Assembly (NCBI RefSeq): GCF_036245475.1
Contig: NZ_BTPM01000002.1
Span: 1,426,001-1,490,000, forward strand
Direction: 5' to 3'
Length of the DNA: 64,000 nucleotides
Origin: Vibrio sp. 10N
Lineage (GTDB): Bacteria > Pseudomonadota > Gammaproteobacteria > Enterobacterales > Vibrionaceae
Below, one piece after another: positions 61,007-64,000 of the stretch. How positions within the stretch are numbered: the first letter of the stretch is position 1; the number at the start of each line of letters is the position of its first letter. The position numbers were made by a program, and so were the translations under genes. Below the pieces are notes generated by a model. That model was not told where the DNA came from, searched no databases, and was given only the letters and a program-made list of their open reading frames with translations.

Positions 61007-62014
61007 ATGTTAATCAAGAAGAATCATCGCTGGGCATTATCTGAGAACGACGCGACGCCAGAGTCTGTGTACAAAGAGCGTCGTGAGATATTGAAAAAAC
61101 TCGGGATTGCCGTAGTGGGAATGCCGCTTGCTGCCAATGCGCAGGCGGGCATCTTTGACATTTTCTCTTCCAGTGAAACCAAAGCAACAGCTGACCCTAG
61201 AATCGATCTTTCTGTCACTAAGCCCGAGCAATACCAAGCAAAATTATCTCTCACTCCCGAAAGCAAGGTACTTAAATACAATAACTTTTACGAATTTGGC
61301 ACCGACAAAGCCGACCCAGCCAACAACTCATCTGAGTTTATCACCGACCCATGGACAGTGGAGATCGATGGCTTGGTCAATAACCCAATCAAGCTCGACT
61401 ACGATGACATTTTTAACAAGTTTACGCTTGAGGAGCGTATCTACCGATTGCGCTGCGTCGAGGCTTGGTCGATGAACATTCCATGGAATGGTTTTCCCCT
61501 AGCCGACCTGATTAAAATGGCAGATCCTCAAAGCGGTGCGAAATACCTGGCATTCGAAACGCTTTACGATCCAAAGCAGTTTCCCGCTCAGCGCTCATGG
61601 AGCAGTATTGATTACCCTTATGTCGAGGGACTAAGACTCGATGAAGCGATGAACCCGCTCACGCTTATCTCTGTTGGGCTTTACGGAAAAACGCTTGCCC
61701 CGCAAAACGGTGCACCACTAAGGCTTGTCGTGCCATGGAAGTACGGTTTTAAAAGCATTAAGTCGATTGTTCGTATTCGCCTTACTGACAAAGAGCCGCC
61801 AACAACCTGGAACCGCTCTGCACCAAGCGAGTATGGCTTTTATGCCAACGTCAATCCACAAGTCGATCATCCAAGATGGAGTCAAGCGAGCGAGCGCTTT
61901 ATTGGTGAAGGAAGCGTGCTGAGCAGTCGCAGACAGCCAACTTTGATGTTCAATGGGTATGAAGAAGAGGTAGCACGTCTATACAAAGATATGGACTTGA
62001 GGAAGTTTTATTGA
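61007..62014 (+). CDS. msrP: Protein-methionine-sulfoxide reductase, molybdopterin subunit
   Basis: A 335-residue periplasmic molybdoenzyme that repairs oxidised methionine in envelope proteins. A Tat-type leader has the twin arginine at 25-26 ('KERREILKKLG') and ends near 'AANAQA'. The Mo-ligand cysteine is C150 in 'YRLRCVEAWSM'. 'APQNGAPLRLVVPWKYGFKS' is the typical C-terminal cofactor segment. ATG 61007 follows GGGGAAGAGT. Its stop overlaps the msrQ start (ATGA). Confidence 0.94.
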   Translation: MLIKKNHRWALSENDATPESVYKERREILKKLGIAVVGMPLAANAQAGIFDIFSSSETKATADPRIDLSVTKPEQYQAKLSLTPESKVLKYNNFYEFGTDKADPANNSSEFITDPWTVEIDGLVNNPIKLDYDDIFNKFTLEERIYRLRCVEAWSMNIPWNGFPLADLIKMADPQSGAKYLAFETLYDPKQFPAQRSWSSIDYPYVEGLRLDEAMNPLTLISVGLYGKTLAPQNGAPLRLVVPWKYGFKSIKSIVRIRLTDKEPPTTWNRSAPSEYGFYANVNPQVDHPRWSQASERFIGEGSVLSSRRQPTLMFNGYEEEVARLYKDMDLRKFY

Positions 62015-62619
62015 TGAAGCTTTCTCCTAAGTCGATTATCGCGCTAAAGGTACTTATTCATACGGTGTCGCTCGGCTTTTTTGCGTTATTAGTGATAGCC
62101 ATCATCAATGACAGCTTAGGTGGTGACCCAGTACAGTACATCATTCATTTCACTGGCATCAGTGCGCTCAATACCCTGCTTCTCACCTTACTGGTTTCAC
62201 CGCTAGCACGTTGGAGCAAACAAGGATTGCTTGTCCGAGTCAGAAGATTACTTGGGCTCTATAGCTTCTTTTGGGCGGTGCTGCATCTGATTGCCTTTGC
62301 GACATTAGATCTCGGATTAGACTGGAGCCTACTCGCCTCTGAGATAGTGAAGCGACCTTACTTAACTGTGGGTGCTGCTGTCTGGATAATTTTGCTGCTG
62401 CTATCGGTCACATCAACACAAGCCATGATGCGTAAGCTTGGTTCAAAGTGGCAAAAGCTGCACAACTGGGTTTATTTGGCGGCGATACTAGCGCCTATCC
62501 ACTTTTATTGGTCAGTTAAATCAGAGGTGGCGGAGCCAATCATCTACATGCTCATCGCTGTATTACTCTTAGCCGCGCGATGGAAAGTGCTGAAAAAGCG
62601 CCTAGGGGTCAAGGCTTGA
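62011..62619 (+). CDS. msrQ: Haem-containing membrane subunit of the MsrPQ system
   Basis: A 202-residue inner-membrane protein with about six helices that brings electrons from the quinone pool to MsrP. 'LLGLYSFFWAVLHLIAF' and 'WQKLHNWVYLAAILAPIHFY' contain the conserved haem-ligand histidines. The 4-base overlap with msrP shows coupling. Full family length. Confidence 0.92.
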   Translation: MMKLSPKSIIALKVLIHTVSLGFFALLVIAIINDSLGGDPVQYIIHFTGISALNTLLLTLLVSPLARWSKQGLLVRVRRLLGLYSFFWAVLHLIAFATLDLGLDWSLLASEIVKRPYLTVGAAVWIILLLLSVTSTQAMMRKLGSKWQKLHNWVYLAAILAPIHFYWSVKSEVAEPIIYMLIAVLLLAARWKVLKKRLGVKA

Positions 62620-62791
62620 CTGAGTGCTTATCGAGGGATTTGAACGGTAGCCATGACCGAATGGCTAAACTGTGCGATTGAGCCAATTGAATTCTGTATT
62701 TGTTGATTAGCTAGGAGTTTTTTGTGAATCAAATGTTTTAACATTGCCTTGTCCGCAGTCGTTTTAACACTGATTCAGATGGTGATAAAAA

Positions 62792-63103
62792 ATGGAATTA
62801 ACAAGTACAAGCTGTACGCCTCGCCAAGCAAACATCAACGCCGCTCTCGGTTCTTTCGTCGTTGTCGCAGCCGCAATCTTCTTTATGGATATACTGGGTG
62901 GAGCCCCATCAATAGTTTTTGCTCTTGTCGCATCAATCACGTGTATCGCGAACTTGCGCCATTTGCTTGTTCAGCCAAAAGCAGATACTGAAGAAGTCAA
63001 AGTGACCACCGAATCCGTTGAAAGCGTTTCTGCCGCAGAGCAACCAACGCCGCCACAAAAAGCGCCGCCACGTAGACGACCAAATCTATATTTAGTTAAG
63101 TAG
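62792..63103 (+). CDS. Small membrane protein of unknown function
   Basis: A 103-residue protein with two hydrophobic segments (about 20-37 and 40-57) and a proline-rich basic tail ending 'APPRRRPNLYLVK'. A weak GGTGAT binding site precedes ATG 62792. Composition and the contiguous helices suggest a real gene, but I recognise no family. Confidence 0.5.
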   Translation: MELTSTSCTPRQANINAALGSFVVVAAAIFFMDILGGAPSIVFALVASITCIANLRHLLVQPKADTEEVKVTTESVESVSAAEQPTPPQKAPPRRRPNLYLVK

Positions 63104-63151
63104 TCACTTATAGAGAGGTTCAAACACTGCGTTAAACAGCCTTCTAACACA

Positions 63152-64000
63152 TCACTCAGAGTTTTTATGTAATCGCTCAATCATGGATCTAACTTCTTCA
63201 CTATTAAAGTCTTGCCGATGCAGTGTTTTATCTATCGCTCGAGTCATAGAGGGGCTTCTAGACTGTGCCTTCACTATAAGTTGCTCTACTCGCGGTAGGG
63301 CTGATGCACTTTGTATGGTGCTCCATTCGATTAGTGCCACGCCCGCTTCATACTGCCCCATCATCGCTAGAGATTCCAACGAGGCGTCAACTAATGCAGG
63401 AGTAGACTCTTTACTGGCGATCACATCTTTAAGTTGCGGTACCAAACGCTCATTGCTTAAGTAAGACATACTAGACAGCGCCCACCCAACCTTACTATCC
63501 TGTTGTTCACTATTACTCCCACCGGCGACGGCAATTAAAAACTCTAGGTCACTTTCAGCAGCATTTTGAGCGATGCCACGAGCCAGATCTCCCAAATAAA
63601 GGCTATCATTGGGCAGCTTGGCAAAGCTGGCCTTCAACTGCTCCATATGACGGTCGCTCCTCGTGATGTATCGCAATGATTGCTTAGCCGCGTAAATGGT
63701 ATCAGAGCTGGGTTCAACAAGTGCTCCCAACGCTTCTAGCAAGACAGCGACCGATTCTGGTGTATTAATCGACGCTAACAAGCTGAGGAGGTATTCATGG
63801 GTGCGCTGTCCATCATCTGGGAGCAACAACTTTGCCCTAATCTCATTGTAGACAGCAGTATTAGGTTTTCGCTTTAGTGCTTCAATTAGGCGCTTTTCGA
63901 TATCGAAGCTTTGATTGCCCTCAGCGCGAGTGTCTAAAAGAGTTTGCCAGAGCGACTCCGACGACCAAACTGTTTCCATTGTTGCATCTGATTCAACGGT
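63152..64000 (-). CDS. HEAT-like repeat protein, 5' end probably outside window
   Basis: At least 275 residues are visible, made of paired helices with recurring patterns ('INTPESVAVLLEALGALVEP', 'ALVDASLESLAMMGQYEAGV'), like HEAT-type solenoids. The frame stays open upstream of the first ATG (63979) to the window edge and there is no ribosome binding site there, so the true start probably lies beyond 64000. No enzyme motif is seen; a protein-protein binding role is usual for such folds. Confidence 0.6.
   Translation of the reverse strand, partial: TVESDATMETVWSSESLWQTLLDTRAEGNQSFDIEKRLIEALKRKPNTAVYNEIRAKLLLPDDGQRTHEYLLSLLASINTPESVAVLLEALGALVEPSSDTIYAAKQSLRYITRSDRHMEQLKASFAKLPNDSLYLGDLARGIAQNAAESDLEFLIAVAGGSNSEQQDSKVGWALSSMSYLSNERLVPQLKDVIASKESTPALVDASLESLAMMGQYEAGVALIEWSTIQSASALPRVEQLIVKAQSRSPSMTRAIDKTLHRQDFNSEEVRSMIERLHKNSE

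Noticed and set aside
1..64000. Search by eye for CRISPR arrays, tRNA or rRNA genes, transposases and integrases
   Set aside because: None was seen; the dispersed repeat is too short and too rare to be an array.

Overview
The window looks like part of a Vibrio genome, probably the second chromosome. The best evidence is the malT / malP-malQ-glgB block, which I recall having this order on V. cholerae chromosome 2, together with a chromosomal Qnr gene, an M9-type collagenase, a lipase with its foldase, and an ahpC-ahpF operon. I found no rRNA, tRNA, CRISPR array, transposase or integrase gene. Coordinates use starts re-chosen from visible ribosome binding sites.

Left edge (1-2420): the end of a Phd/YefM antitoxin gene with its overlapping ParE/RelE toxin, a VOC-family protein, a 121-bp dispersed repeat with terminal hairpins, and a TetR regulator. 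Next (2496-12992) is maltodextrin and glycogen metabolism: glgB, malQ and malP on the minus strand and malT divergent. malT has a CRP site placed as in a class II promoter, and MalT-box-like sequences lie upstream of malP.

The centre (13135-39518) reads as one functional island for using collagen. A secreted collagenase (37344-39518) would cut collagen. An Opp-type peptide ABC transporter (29484-35071), translationally coupled to an Xaa-Pro aminopeptidase (35068-36852), would import and trim Pro/Hyp-rich peptides. A second ABC transporter of the polyamine/opine type and five enzymes (4-hydroxyproline epimerase, FAD-dependent D-hydroxyproline dehydrogenase, DapA-like deaminase, 2-oxoglutarate semialdehyde dehydrogenase and an ornithine-cyclodeaminase-family reductase) would carry hydroxyproline to 2-oxoglutarate. 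A GntR/FCD regulator sits in the middle. Six near-identical 15-bp sites (consensus ATTTTATACAATATA) lie upstream of the dapA-like gene, the binding-protein gene, the epimerase/dehydrogenase pair, gntR itself, oppA and the collagenase, so the whole island looks like one regulon. Inside it sit two unrelated cassettes: a Tlde1-like (DUF2778) toxin with a membrane-protein partner, and a PhnD-like binding protein with a hybrid histidine kinase.

The right part (39783-64000) is mixed accessory and stress functions. It holds a lipoprotein, a Qnr pentapeptide protein divergent from a Bcr/CflA-type efflux pump, MsrA, a purine-type phosphoribosyltransferase, a frameshifted secreted lipase with intact foldase, a secreted protein of unknown function, an SDR, and a reprolysin-like metalloprotease with a GlyGly-CTERM tail. 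Then come ahpC-ahpF, a PL8 glycosaminoglycan lyase lying between two nearly identical ahpC genes, a eukaryotic-type glutathione synthetase, a permease / redox-disulfide protein / sigma factor operon, msrP-msrQ, a small membrane protein, and a repeat-rich protein cut by the window edge. Collagenase, PL8 lyase, metalloprotease and lipase together suggest a life on animal tissue; the peroxiredoxins, glutathione synthetase and methionine sulfoxide reductases suggest exposure to oxidants.
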